A DNA stretch of 64,000 nucleotides from the NCBI GenBank assembly GCA_002483085.1, contig DLHF01000044.1, forward strand, positions 1,806 to 65,805. The letters run 5' to 3'. Numbering within the stretch: the stretch's first letter is position 1; every line of letters starts with the position of its first letter. A program made the position numbers and the translations under genes. Below are positions 1 through 8,459 of this stretch, one piece after another. Below the pieces are notes generated by a model. That model had not been told where the DNA came from. It did not search any database and saw nothing but the letters and a program-made list of their open reading frames with translations. The DNA is from Ignavibacteria bacterium UBA7675. GTDB lineage: Bacteria; Bacteroidota; Ignavibacteria; Kapaibacteriales; UB7675.

Positions 1-1
1 A

Positions 2-79
2 TCGCTGGACGGCATTGTCAACGCTGTGGATCGCGTGATCTCGCGCAACAACGCATTCTGGATAAGCCAGGTGCCGTAA
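2..79 (+). CDS. C-terminal end of an unidentified protein (partial at window edge)
   Basis: An open frame enters from the left edge and ends at TAA 77-79, giving 25 residues ending in WISQVP. A strong intrinsic terminator follows 30 bases later, which supports a real gene end here. The fragment is too short to assign to a family. Other frames in this stretch also stay open briefly, so the frame choice rests mainly on the stop-terminator spacing. Confidence 0.45.
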   Translation, partial: SLDGIVNAVDRVISRNNAFWISQVP

Positions 80-108
80 GAAAAGCGAGAAGGTAAAAGC
101 CTCTATAG

Positions 109-148
109 ACAGGCGTCGTTCCTACGGGAGCGGCGCCTGTTGTTTTTT
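109..148 (+). terminator. Rho-independent terminator after the partial left-edge gene
   Basis: A stem ACAGGCG (109-115) pairs with CGCCTGT (134-140), with further partial pairing inside the loop, and is followed directly by TGTTTTTT. Placement just after the TAA at 77-79 fits termination of the left-edge gene. Confidence 0.7.
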
Positions 149-186
149 ACAGCGGTTCATCGGAAACAGAAAGCGCGGAAGGAGGG

Positions 187-310
187 CGAACAGCCACGCG
201 GCGGGTGGAAGTTCTCATCGGCTCGGCCGCGCACCGTTCTTACGGTAACTGATGCGCGGATGTCAGCGCGGTGCGAAGACAAGACGGAAGGACAGAGGCC
301 GAAGCGCAAA
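187..310 (-). repeat. Dispersed intergenic repeat, 5' module only (copy 1)
   Basis: On the minus strand this reads GCGCTTCGGCCTCTG, then a TCTTCGCACCGCG core, then CCCGCCGCGTGGCTGTTCG. All three blocks recur in the same order in the copies at 43503-43640 and 53047-53232. The 3' module (GTGCGACCGG...GCCCGTGCCAC) is absent. The stretch 80-442 otherwise holds only the flanking terminators and no convincing gene. Confidence 0.65.
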
Positions 311-380
311 AAGATATATCAATGGATTGTGTGATAGAGAACGGCACGGGATAGCGTTACAGCAACGAAGCGTTATTCGC

Positions 381-415
381 AAAAAAGCCTGTCGGAAGGT
401 ACCCGGCAGGCTTTT
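381..415 (-). terminator. Rho-independent terminator downstream of gmk
   Basis: Arms 383-395 and 403-415 pair 12 of 13 (AAAAGCCTGTCGG / CCGGCAGGCTTTT). Read on the minus strand the hairpin ends in a run of six T. It lies 28 bases beyond the gmk stop codon. Confidence 0.8.
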
Positions 416-442
416 CAAGAGTAGTATTGCATTGAGAGAGCG

Positions 443-1024
443 TTATGCTTCAGCGCGCCCGGCACCGTGGCTTGCGATAATATTTTCCGCCTCGCCCAAC
501 GACGTTTCTAAATGATCGTTGATCACTACGATATCGAACTCGTTTTGCCTGCTCATTTCCATTTCGGCGCGAGCGAGCCGGAGCTGAAGTTGGTCTTCCG
601 ACTCTGTATTGCGGGCGCTCAGCCGTTCGCGGAGCTTTTCGATACTCGGCGGCGCAATAAAGATCAGGAGCGAATCATCGGGGAAGGCATTTTTCAGCGC
701 GAGAGCACCTTTTACATCGACATCAAATACGAGGAATTTGCCTTCGTCCAGAGCGCATTGTATTTCGGTGGTAAGAGTGCCGTACAGATTGCCAAAAATT
801 TCTTCGTACTCGGCGAGTTCATTGGCTGCAATGCGCTGCTCAAAATCTTCGCGCGAGAGAAAGTGATAATCTTTGCCATCGACTTCTCCGGGTCTGCGCT
901 GGCGGGTTGTTGCAGATATAGAAAAACACAAATCTGGAAAATGCTTCAGCAGATGTTGGGTAATTGTTGTTTTACCGGCACCGCTTGGAGCAGAAAAAAT
1001 AAACAGACGTTTTGGGGAGGGCAT
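443..1024 (-). CDS. gmk: Guanylate kinase
   Basis: Converts GMP plus ATP to GDP plus ADP in the cytoplasm, the salvage and recycling step of guanine nucleotide synthesis. The Walker A loop APSGAGKT lies at residues 12-19, and the GMP-binding segment ISATTR...RPGEVDG..YHF follows at about 36-57. At 193 residues it has the usual family length. I chose the ATG at 1024, which puts MPSPKRLFIFSAPSG at the N terminus as in homologues; an in-frame TTG lies six codons upstream at 1042. yicC is upstream on the same strand, but a strong terminator between them suggests gmk has its own promoter in about 1030-1080. Confidence 0.95.
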   Translation of the reverse strand: MPSPKRLFIFSAPSGAGKTTITQHLLKHFPDLCFSISATTRQRRPGEVDGKDYHFLSREDFEQRIAANELAEYEEIFGNLYGTLTTEIQCALDEGKFLVFDVDVKGALALKNAFPDDSLLIFIAPPSIEKLRERLSARNTESEDQLQLRLARAEMEMSRQNEFDIVVINDHLETSLGEAENIIASHGAGRAEA

Positions 1025-1080
1025 AGACAGTACATCCTGCAAAAGAAAAACGATATCCGTATTGGCCGACCAGAGCGGAA

Positions 1081-1125
1081 AGAAAAAAGAAAGTGAGGCA
1101 GGGCATATTGCACTGCTTCACTTTC
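1081..1125 (-). terminator. Rho-independent terminator between yicC and gmk
   Basis: Arms 1089-1101 and 1113-1125 pair 12 of 13 (GAAAGTGAGGCAG / CTGCTTCACTTTC), with an 11-base loop. On the minus strand the stem runs into TTTTTTCT. It sits 50 bases after the yicC stop and ahead of gmk. Confidence 0.85.
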
Positions 1126-1174
1126 CACCTTCATACGTTTGGAGCCGCAGCACGCTGGGGCTGTCGCAGAGTAG

Positions 1175-2053
1175 TTACTCGATATTTTGGACTTGTTCGC
1201 GGATGCGTTCAAGGTCTTCTTTGACAGCGACCACGATATGAGAAATCGCGGCATCGTTGCCTTTAGAGCCAATCGTATTAATTTCTCGGTGCATTTCCTG
1301 GAGCAGGAAATTCACTGTACGGCCAGCCTGATCGTTGCCTTTCAGCGCTTCGATATAGAACTTAATATGGCTGCGCATACGAACAATTTCTTCGCTGATA
1401 TCGAGCTTATCGGCCATCATCACGATTTCCATTTCCAGGCGTTGCTCGTCGATCTCATCGCTTTCAAACAGCTTCGCAATGCGTTCGCGCAGGCGTTGGC
1501 GTTCTTGCGGTACGCGTTCCACTGCGAGTTGCTCGATTTTCTCCATATTCTTTTCGATGTGCTTTACGCGGTTGTGCAGGTCGCGCGCGAGCTCTCGACC
1601 TTCCTTGCGGCGCATATCGTTGAGTTTATCCAGCGAAATACCGAGAGCTGTAGAAATAAGTTCCCACTCTGCATCGGACGTATCATCTGCTTCACCTGCC
1701 GAAAAGACATCGGGGATTTGCAGAAGATGTTCGAGCTTAACAGTTTCCTTGATTTTAAGCTGCTTGCGTATTTCCATGATTGCATCGTGGTATTCCTGCA
1801 GCGCTTTGGTGTTCAGCTTTACTGTTGTTGTGGAAGTGCGGGCGTCTTCGATGGAAATTGTAATACTAAGCTTTCCCCGGGAAATCTTGTTTTTTACAAT
1901 TTCGCGAAGATCGAGCTCGCGGTATGCAAGGCGTTTCGGCAGATTGCCCGCGATTTCGAGGTAGCGGCTGTTGAGGCTGCGGGTTTCGACAACGACAGAG
2001 AGGCCTTCGTTGGATGCTTCGCCGCGACCGAAGCCAGTCATGCTTGTTACCAT
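1175..2053 (-). CDS. yicC: YicC family endoribonuclease
   Basis: A 292-residue member of the YicC/YloC family; known members are endoribonucleases implicated in RNA decay and stationary-phase physiology. The hallmark MTGFGRG motif is at residues 5-11, and the C-terminal domain (old DUF1732) ends with GSKGNDAAISHIVVAVKEDL, as in the family. Start ATG 2053 gives MVTSMTGFG. The neighbour gmk is a frequent partner of yicC in many bacteria, but here a terminator lies between them. The NYN-domain gene at 2322 diverges from it. Confidence 0.93.
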   Translation of the reverse strand: MVTSMTGFGRGEASNEGLSVVVETRSLNSRYLEIAGNLPKRLAYRELDLREIVKNKISRGKLSITISIEDARTSTTTVKLNTKALQEYHDAIMEIRKQLKIKETVKLEHLLQIPDVFSAGEADDTSDAEWELISTALGISLDKLNDMRRKEGRELARDLHNRVKHIEKNMEKIEQLAVERVPQERQRLRERIAKLFESDEIDEQRLEMEIVMMADKLDISEEIVRMRSHIKFYIEALKGNDQAGRTVNFLLQEMHREINTIGSKGNDAAISHIVVAVKEDLERIREQVQNIE

Positions 2054-2321
2054 AGATCTTTCAGTTCGGTTAATATTTCATGTTCGGTTGAATTTTAGTG
2101 CACAACGCGTATTTTGCATCCGGCGCTACTTCCCTGCGGCCTTTGCCCGGTATTTGTGCAGACTCTGCATTCTGCTTCCGGGCATTCCCTGCCGAGTTGC
2201 TGGGGTAGCGTTGGAACGCGAAAGCACAAAAATACGAAATCCCAGAGAATAATCGCATTGCTCGTTCAGCGAGAGTTTTTTGGCGTTCTGGTTGGCACAG
2301 GGCTGAGAAGAGAAAGACGAT

Positions 2322-2813
2322 ATGAAACGGTTCATTGTAGATGCTAATAATGTGCTGCACAAACACCCGCTCTTGCGAAAAGTGCTGGCCGAAACGCCTG
2401 TTGCTGCGCGAACTGCGCTAGTAGAAGCTGTTGTGCCGTACTCGCGGCGCTATCCTTCCTACCGTTTTTTGCTCGTCTTCGATGGAGCGGGAAATACTGT
2501 AGCTGGCCTGCCAAATGCTATCCGCACTGTGTTTGCTTCTGGGGGGCGCACTGCCGATGACCTGATTCGTGCCGAGATTCACGCCGAGCGCGCGCCAGAT
2601 AAATGTGTTGTTGTGTCGTCCGATACCGAAGTGTACAACAGCGCTCGCGTTCACGCCTGCACAGCCATGACATCAGAGGAATTTCTGCGGGAAATTGCTA
2701 CTGCCTCTGTGTCTGCTCGCTCGGGGCGCAGCAGCGGCGGCGGCGGCGAAAAGCCTTCGGGCGTGTCGCGCGCGGAAATTGCCGCCATGAAAAAGCTGTT
2801 CGGCTTGGAGTAA
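2322..2813 (+). CDS. NYN (YacP-like) PIN-fold domain protein, probable nuclease
   Basis: 163 residues resembling the YacP/NYN branch of PIN-like nucleases, thought to cut structured RNA. The N terminus MKRFIVDANNVLHK carries the conserved Asp/Asn of strand 1. LLVFDGAGN, TADDLI and VVSSDTEV follow at the expected spacing of the acidic metal-binding sites. A Gly/Ser-rich linker (about 132-148) precedes a short C-terminal helix ending KKLFGLE. It diverges from yicC and converges on scpB with a 30-base gap, so there is no operon. Activity and substrate are inferred from the fold only. Confidence 0.75.
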   Translation: MKRFIVDANNVLHKHPLLRKVLAETPVAARTALVEAVVPYSRRYPSYRFLLVFDGAGNTVAGLPNAIRTVFASGGRTADDLIRAEIHAERAPDKCVVVSSDTEVYNSARVHACTAMTSEEFLREIATASVSARSGRSSGGGGEKPSGVSRAEIAAMKKLFGLE

Positions 2814-2843
2814 TACTGATATGCAGGCTGTAGCGTTGCCCTG

Positions 2844-3890
2844 CTATGATCTGCCGTTGACTGCCATGACCATTCGCATTTTGCGCTCGCGCTCTGCTTC
2901 GCCGGATGTTGCGCCCATTGCCGATGGCCTACTTGTCGCGCCAGCTTCCGGCGCGTGTTCTGTGCTTTTTTCGTCGGTCACGTCGCTTTCTTCGGATATT
3001 GACTCTTCAATCTCTGGCTCGCTGGTAGGAGCTTCCACCGTATGCACCGTGCTTTTTTCGTCGGTCACGTTGCCTTTGCCTTCCTCGGTTTCCGCTTCTT
3101 TTCCGATATGATGCAGCCGCTCCTCAAATTCCTCGACGTTTTCGTTTTCGGCAAACACGATAGTTTCGGAGTTCAGAATGTCGGCTCGGCGTTCCATAAG
3201 CTCTTCGAGTTCACGCGGTTTCGGCAGGTCGGAAATATCGTGTAGGCCAAAAGCGCGGAGGAATTCTTCGGTTGTGCCGTACAGGAGTGGTTTGCCGATG
3301 GCATCGCTGCGGCCCGCAATCGTGACGAGGTTTTTTTCGAGCAGCGTATTGACTACTTCATTGCACGACACACCGCGTATTGCTTCGATTTCAGGCTTGG
3401 TAATTGGCTGGCGATAGGAGACAATAGCGAGTGTTTCAAGTGCTGCTTGCGACAGCCTCCGCTTCGATTTGCTTTTGACAAGCCGCGCTACGAGCTCGCC
3501 GTGCACGGAAGTTGTTGCAAACTGGTAGCCACCTGCCACGCGAGTAATGATAAATGCCCGCCCTGTCGATTCTAATTCTTCGTTGATCTCTGTCACCAAT
3601 GCTTCAAACAGGCTGGTAAGGTCTTTTGCCTTTGCCTGGCGCTGCGTTTGTTTCTGTGGTTGTGCTGCGGTTTCTGCTGCGTCGCCCACAGGAGCCGCGC
3701 CGGGCTCTGCATCTGCTTGCGCTTCTGGTTCCGGGCGCTCCTGTTCCTGCCGGGCTGCCTGTTCGTCGGCTTCAACCAGCAATTTATAAAGTGCGCGAGG
3801 CGAAAGCGCGTCGTCCGAAGCAAAGAGAATCGCCTCAAGTGCGGAGCGCTGTTGCTCGCGGGACATCGCCAAAAAGGGAGATTTTTCCAT
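2844..3890 (-). CDS. scpB: Segregation and condensation protein B, with long insert and acidic tail
   Basis: Subunit of the SMC-ScpA-ScpB condensin. The two winged-helix regions are visible: RSALEAILFASDDALSPRALYKLL near the N terminus, then SQAALETLAIVSYRQPITKPEIE...VNTLL and LLYGTTEEFLRAFGL. Typical ScpB is about 180-200 residues; this one is 348. A Gln/Glu/Ala-rich insert (about 42-88) splits the first winged helix, and a Glu/Ser/Thr-rich tail of about 90 residues contains a duplicated VTDEKST segment. Start ATG 3890; a GTG eight codons upstream is less likely. scpA is on the same strand 3.6 kb away, with two envelope genes between. Confidence 0.92.
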   Translation of the reverse strand: MEKSPFLAMSREQQRSALEAILFASDDALSPRALYKLLVEADEQAARQEQERPEPEAQADAEPGAAPVGDAAETAAQPQKQTQRQAKAKDLTSLFEALVTEINEELESTGRAFIITRVAGGYQFATTSVHGELVARLVKSKSKRRLSQAALETLAIVSYRQPITKPEIEAIRGVSCNEVVNTLLEKNLVTIAGRSDAIGKPLLYGTTEEFLRAFGLHDISDLPKPRELEELMERRADILNSETIVFAENENVEEFEERLHHIGKEAETEEGKGNVTDEKSTVHTVEAPTSEPEIEESISEESDVTDEKSTEHAPEAGATSRPSAMGATSGEAERERKMRMVMAVNGRS

Positions 3891-3970
3891 GAACAAGAAA
3901 GTAATGAGAGTCACGAGTTGGGATTCAGAAAACAGCCCGCTTCAAGGCGCTTCTGTCGCTGTCCTGCCAG

Positions 3971-4020
3971 TCGTCTCTGCACCGCGCGCAACACCGCGTT
4001 CGGTTGCCCGGCCTTCGCCG
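3971..4020 (+). repeat. Dispersed intergenic repeat, short 5'-module fragment (copy 2)
   Basis: TCTCTGCACCGCG followed by a GC-rich GCAACACCGCG segment matches the 5' module at 29386-29415 and 53074-53105. The homology fades in the following CGGTTGCCCGGCC. It is the weakest of the listed copies. Confidence 0.45.
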
Positions 4021-4081
4021 CCGCAGGAATATCCTGCAAAGTTACACACTGTGGAATTACCAACAAGCAACTTGAAAAAGA

Positions 4082-4113
4082 GAACCCCGAAATTTGGAAG
4101 AATTTCGGGGTTC
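4082..4113. terminator. Perfect hairpin, probable bidirectional terminator
   Basis: GAACCCCGAAATT (4082-4094) pairs perfectly with 4101-4113 across a six-base loop. Rightward it is followed by CCTTTCTGCTTTT; leftward by TCTCTTTTTC. It lies 284 bases beyond the end of the minus-strand lipoprotein gene, so which transcript it ends is unclear. Confidence 0.6.
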
Positions 4114-4396
4114 CTTTCTGCTTTTACATGTTCGCGTTTGTAGTGAGAATACTGTTGCACATCAAAAGTGCATTAAGTTGAGTTAAGGCTTATAGTGCAA
4201 GCACTTGTCAGCGAGGTTCAAGGGATGCTCAACTATTTGATTTATACACTGATTACCTGATCAGTTCCTTCGGTCAGGTTACTGTAAAAGGTCTGTCAGC
4301 TACCACCGATAGGACGATTAGTTATCGCTCTTTGATTTATCTTCTTTGCGCGGGTATCCTACTATAGACGCCTCTGTGTTTTATGCAGGTTTGGCG

Positions 4397-5938
4397 TTAT
4401 TTCTTTTTCCCCTTCTTCTTTGGAGGATCGCAATTAGTATCATATCGCATACTGTCGATAATGGCTTGGCATGCTTCGTTTGCCGAACGATCGGCTGGGG
4501 GGACATTGACAGGGTTTGGAGGACAACCGCTTCCCTGGTTCGGCGGGAAACGCCGAAAATACTCATCGCAGGAGACGCGCTCATCTTTGAAAGGAGCCAC
4601 ATCAATTCGGTTATGTTTCCATATATCCAGCCAGTACTGCGGACTGGCGAGATCGGGAGTACCCGCACCCAGCCCGCTTGTGATAAGTTTGCCATTGTTG
4701 TCGTAAGTACACTGCTGGCCGGAACCTCCTGGCGTTAGTCGTGCCCACCGCACTGTGTTGCACGCACCCGGATGGTATTCTTGGTGGGTAGTTGCTTCAC
4801 TCCACTCTCCCATGCGGTTGTTTTTATCAGGTTGTTGTCTTTGTTGTTTTTTTCCTTTTGGAACCTGATCCAATGTGCATGGGCAATCGGGGAGTATTTC
4901 GTGCCACAGCCCGGCGGGTTTCTGCTGAGGCACTCCGCCGGATACAAGGCGCTGTCCCATAGTATTGGCTGGCACAGCGACATTGCGCGTCGGATGGAAA
5001 TAGATGGCACTTGGGCGGTCGACCTGCCGCCCTTCCTTTTTGCCAGCGCCCAGAGAAGTTATCTTTCCCTTTGCATCCCGTTCTATTCTCGTCGGTACAA
5101 AGACTTCATATCGCATTCGCGAATACCCCGAGGGCAGATAGCGGACAAAATACCCGTCCGGATGATATGACCACCGACCAGGCGGAACATCTCTGATCTT
5201 GTGTTTTTCGGGTATAGCCCCAGTCAGGACGGCGAGTTTCTCCAACTGTTCATATGGCGCATCGAGATCGGTTGTAAGCAAGCGGCGGATATCCTGTTCT
5301 GCTTCGTAGACGTTCTTTATCTCCTCCGGCATCTTTCCGAGGGCGTTACGGAATTCTGTATCGGGAATGAGGCCGAGTGCTCCTCCGTTGAGATTAAATA
5401 GTTCTTCCAAAGTCAGAAGTTGGCGCGCAGTCTGTTGCCTGTCTTCTGGCATGTCCGATAATTTTACTCGTGCAATGATGGCCCAGAGCAGCACCTGGAC
5501 ATCCCGTTGGGGGATATTGGGCTGATCTGCGGAGCGTTGTAGAACACTGCGGACGATGTCGGCCTTGGGGCCCTGAAGCGGGGCATATAGATACCCAGAT
5601 CCCTTGCTTGGGCCATATGTTCCGGCCTTGATGCAGTAGCCTTTTGCATCCAGTCGGTACATACCCGGTTCGAGTCTGTAGCTCCCGTCTTCCCCGCGCG
5701 GCATTTCGGCCATCGGAAAGAACAAGTCGTCCGGAGGGTTGAAGCTGTCTAATTGTACTTCCTCTGTTACTGCGTCGGCAAAATTTGTGGTAACCGGAGA
5801 ATCGTTGCTCATTTGCTGGAGAAATTTGGGTAGCTCGCCTCCTTCAAAAACGGGAGGAAGGCGCGGACATCCCATGAAAAACAATGGAACGGCAAGAAGG
5901 AGAAAAGCGAGAATGATTCTGTTCAGGGCAGGTTTCAT
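4397..5938 (-). CDS. Large secreted lipoprotein of unknown function
   Basis: 513 residues. MKPALNRIILAFLLLAVPLFFMGC is a lipoprotein signal with the lipid-bearing Cys at residue 24, so an envelope location is expected. Start ATG 5938 is set by this signal; the frame stays open 20 codons further upstream. The body has a Pro/Tyr/Gly-rich middle (RWSYHPDGYFVRYLPSGYSRMRYE). A Cys-containing C-terminal half follows, with CPCTLDQ, a QQCTYDNNGKLIT motif and GAGTPD. It ends in a Lys cluster. The QCTYD..G.LIT...GAGTPD pattern recalls hypothetical proteins from several phyla, but I cannot assign a function. No operon partner is obvious. Confidence 0.8.
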   Translation of the reverse strand: MKPALNRIILAFLLLAVPLFFMGCPRLPPVFEGGELPKFLQQMSNDSPVTTNFADAVTEEVQLDSFNPPDDLFFPMAEMPRGEDGSYRLEPGMYRLDAKGYCIKAGTYGPSKGSGYLYAPLQGPKADIVRSVLQRSADQPNIPQRDVQVLLWAIIARVKLSDMPEDRQQTARQLLTLEELFNLNGGALGLIPDTEFRNALGKMPEEIKNVYEAEQDIRRLLTTDLDAPYEQLEKLAVLTGAIPEKHKIRDVPPGRWSYHPDGYFVRYLPSGYSRMRYEVFVPTRIERDAKGKITSLGAGKKEGRQVDRPSAIYFHPTRNVAVPANTMGQRLVSGGVPQQKPAGLWHEILPDCPCTLDQVPKGKKQQRQQPDKNNRMGEWSEATTHQEYHPGACNTVRWARLTPGGSGQQCTYDNNGKLITSGLGAGTPDLASPQYWLDIWKHNRIDVAPFKDERVSCDEYFRRFPPNQGSGCPPNPVNVPPADRSANEACQAIIDSMRYDTNCDPPKKKGKKK

Positions 5939-6300
5939 AGTTGGCGAAGTTATAGATTGACCCGATCCGGACTCTCCCACTACAGGTGCGAAGTACATGT
6001 CATTGCCGATGTATCATCCCCGGATAGCGGCTGAATATGTAACAAGGTAAAATCTTGTGTGAACTGTGCAAAATCGAAATTCTGCGAAGATTGGATATCT
6101 GATGGCAATGGCGTGTAATATCTGGTAGCCACACAGGGCACAAAGAACACAAATGGCAATTTTTCAAAAATGACCGCTCTATGGATTTTATGGTGTCTTC
6201 ACCGCGTAACTACGCGGTGAAGCATATTTTCCACATCGAATTTAAAACAGGCCGTTATAGCGACCTGATCTAAAAAATATCTCATTTTCCTGCGGATGTG
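5939..6300. other. Intergenic stretch upstream of the large lipoprotein gene
   Basis: About 360 bases with no supported gene. It contains a perfect 10-bp hairpin (6198-6207 with 6212-6221, TTCACCGCGT arms, four-base loop) but no T-run on either side. It could be a structured leader or an operator rather than a terminator. The promoter of the lipoprotein gene should lie here. Confidence 0.4.
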
Positions 6301-7215
6301 TCAGAAAGCAATCCTGTATTCCATTGCTGCTACATAGCCTCTTGCCAGCCCATCGGGGCGGGCTGTTCGGGTTGCAAATGGCATTCCAAAGCTCAGCAAT
6401 AGCGCGTTGGTTTCGTCGAGCGTATAGTTTGCAACAACAGTGCCGTTCAGCGTCAGGCCCTGCGAGCCATCTATTGTTCGTTTGGCTCCGCTGGTGTCTG
6501 TGAATGTATCATTTGCTATGTGGTAGATGGGCAGCAGGCTGGGAGTGAGCACTAGCTCGTCGGTAATGTGAATGGGATAGGAAACTCGCAAGAGTACATC
6601 GCCCTTTCGGGTATATGCGTTGGTAGACTGAAACTGCCTGAACTCGGAGTCGGCGGGGTAGGCCGTAGCGAGGAAAGTATTGCTGTTCTGGGAGAGCGGC
6701 TGCTGGACGGCGATGGTCACTTGTGTGCCTGCAATGTCGTATGCTATTGCTGCAATAATATCGGTTGTGCCGAGGCCCGGCTGGTAGTCCATGGGCAATG
6801 GCAATTCGTTGTTCATCGCATTTCCATCGTGCAGAGGCAGCTTTAGCCCGAGAGTAATCAGTGCATCGTCAGACGCTTTATAGCTACCGCCTACATACAC
6901 ATCAGCCAGGTTTGATGGCTGTGCGAGAGGGCCGTTCAGGTAGGCATACGAGAGCTTTGCAGCGAGATTCACCTCTTTGCTGATGTGCCTGCTGTATTCA
7001 AGGGATATATTCCAGACTGCAATATCGTAGTCGGCACGACCATTGGATACACCGAGAGCGAGCTGGTTGTCCCGGCTTGTCGTGTCGTCCTCGGAGTTTG
7101 GCTCTAGCCCGTGCATGGTACAAAAGCCAGCGTCGCTACAGCCTTGGCCATGAGCAGTGTAGAGCGCAGCAAGGAGCACAAATGCCGCCAATAGGAGAAT
7201 GCTGTGTTTTTTCAT
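6301..7215 (-). CDS. Putative outer-membrane beta-barrel protein
   Basis: 304 residues with a signal peptide (MKKHSILLLAAFVLLAALYTAHGQ, cleavage near residue 24). After QGCSDAGFCTM the rest is alternating hydrophobic/polar strands (for example YDIAVWNISLEYSRHI, VNLAAKLSYAYL, DALITLGLKLPL). The last residue is Phe, the usual C-terminal signature of outer-membrane barrels. The CSDAGFCT start is something I recall from Bacteroidota transporter-like barrels. Substrate unknown. The gene stands alone between the lipoprotein gene and scpA, with a repeat copy upstream. Confidence 0.75.
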   Translation of the reverse strand: MKKHSILLLAAFVLLAALYTAHGQGCSDAGFCTMHGLEPNSEDDTTSRDNQLALGVSNGRADYDIAVWNISLEYSRHISKEVNLAAKLSYAYLNGPLAQPSNLADVYVGGSYKASDDALITLGLKLPLHDGNAMNNELPLPMDYQPGLGTTDIIAAIAYDIAGTQVTIAVQQPLSQNSNTFLATAYPADSEFRQFQSTNAYTRKGDVLLRVSYPIHITDELVLTPSLLPIYHIANDTFTDTSGAKRTIDGSQGLTLNGTVVANYTLDETNALLLSFGMPFATRTARPDGLARGYVAAMEYRIAF

Positions 7216-7298
7216 GATCGCGTTCCTTTATTGTGGAATGGGAGAGATACGAGCGTGTAGGTACCTCGCCGCCTGTAGCACAACCCATGTGCCGCGAG

Positions 7299-7373
7299 CC
7301 CGGCTGGTTGCCCCGCAGCGGGAGTGCGACCGGCGACAGCGACGCGACGCATGCACAGCGACGCCCGTGCCCA
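7299..7373 (+). repeat. Dispersed intergenic repeat, 3' module (copy 3)
   Basis: A GCTGGTTGCCCCGCAGCGG lead-in precedes GTGCGACCGGCGACAGCGAC at 7324-7343, and the copy ends ACGCCCGTGCCCAT. The lead-in resembles GCTGTTCGGCC..CCGCAGCGG of the full copy at 43503. It lies between the barrel gene and scpA. Confidence 0.75.
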
Positions 7374-7491
7374 TAAGCCGCAGCCTATAGACAATGCCGA
7401 TAGAAGCAGGAGTGTCCTGATTTCTGCAATATAGTTTTTTTTGCTGTGAGTGGCGCCGGTAGTGCTGTTGGGTTGGGGAAGGAATGCGGGA

Positions 7492-8211
7492 CTATGGTTC
7501 GAACAAGAGAATTTCGCTAAAAGAATCTTCCTGGCGCATCGCTACACGCTGGCTACGAAGCAATTCCAACAGCGCAAGGAATGTGACAACGAGCACAATA
7601 CGGGGCAGGTTCGTGCTAACCTCGGAGAACGTAATTTGTTTACGTGTTTGGAAAAAGGTAAGGATATAATCGGCCTGTTCTTCTACGGTGACAGCGACCT
7701 GTTCCACGCGATGAGGATTGAGCTCGCGGGGTGCTTTTTCGAGTGCTTTACGGAAGGCGGCTAGCAGGTGGAACAATGTAACATTGCGCAGCATATCTTC
7801 TTCGTTGTCGGCAGAAGCTACGACATCACCTTTAAAGAACTGGCGGTAATAGACGTATCGCTGTTCTTCGCTCATCACATTGAGTTTGCCCGCCATTTCC
7901 TTATAGCGCTTATATTCGAGCAGTTTACGCACGAGTTCGGCGCGCGGGTCTTCTTCTTCCTGAGCCTCATCGCCTTCTTTTTCTTCTTTCGGGAGAAGCA
8001 TCCGCACCTTAATTTGCATGAGTGCGGCAGCCATAACAAGAAACTCTCCCGCGAGTTCGAGGTCCAGAAGCTCCATCAGCCGAGTATATTCGAGAAACTC
8101 CTTCGTGATGTAGGCAATCGGAATATCGTATATATCGAGCTCGTCGCGTCTGATAAAAAACAGAAGCAAATCGAGTGGACCTTCAAAATTCGGAAGTCGG
8201 ACGTTGTACAT
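7492..8211 (-). CDS. scpA: Segregation and condensation protein A
   Basis: Kleisin subunit of the bacterial SMC condensin; bridges the SMC heads and binds ScpB. The signature N terminus VRLPNFEGPLDLLLFFI is at residues 3-20. YITKEFLEYTRLMELLDLELAGEFLVMAAALMQIKVRMLLP follows, and a winged-helix C terminus contains VTFLALLELLRSQRV. It is 239 residues from ATG 8211, which gives MYNVRLPNFEG as in homologues; an upstream GTG at 8244 is less likely. It is divergent from rlmB across about 250 bases that must hold both promoters. scpB lies downstream on the same strand, not adjacent. Confidence 0.95.
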   Translation of the reverse strand: MYNVRLPNFEGPLDLLLFFIRRDELDIYDIPIAYITKEFLEYTRLMELLDLELAGEFLVMAAALMQIKVRMLLPKEEKEGDEAQEEEDPRAELVRKLLEYKRYKEMAGKLNVMSEEQRYVYYRQFFKGDVVASADNEEDMLRNVTLFHLLAAFRKALEKAPRELNPHRVEQVAVTVEEQADYILTFFQTRKQITFSEVSTNLPRIVLVVTFLALLELLRSQRVAMRQEDSFSEILLFEP

Positions 8212-8459
8212 GAGCAATCGTTGTCTGTAATTCAGTCCCTGCACGAGCAGGCCAGAAGCCGGGCGCGCAAAAGAATGCTCATGAGAAAATCATGCCAAAC
8301 AGCCTTCCGGAGCGCCCGGAAAGGGCTGAAAATACCAAAAATCTGGTTGGTCCGCACGTAATAATCATCGCGCTCTGTTCCTATCTGAACACACGAGCGA
8401 GAAAAACGGCTAAAATTGTCAACTAGCCGACGTTTTGTAGTCACATCTTTTGGCGTCTC

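Larger units (their letters stand above)
3891..4396. other. Intergenic stretch between scpB and a lipoprotein gene
   Basis: I see no convincing gene in these roughly 500 bases. It contains a repeat-family fragment (3971-4020) and a perfect 13-bp hairpin (4082-4113). An 84-codon open frame from 3889 runs through the repeat fragment and hairpin and has no recognisable features. No tRNA-like T-arm was found. Confidence 0.5.

Noticed and set aside
3889..4143. Small open frame diverging from scpB
   Set aside because: It translates a repeat fragment and a terminator hairpin and has no recognisable feature.
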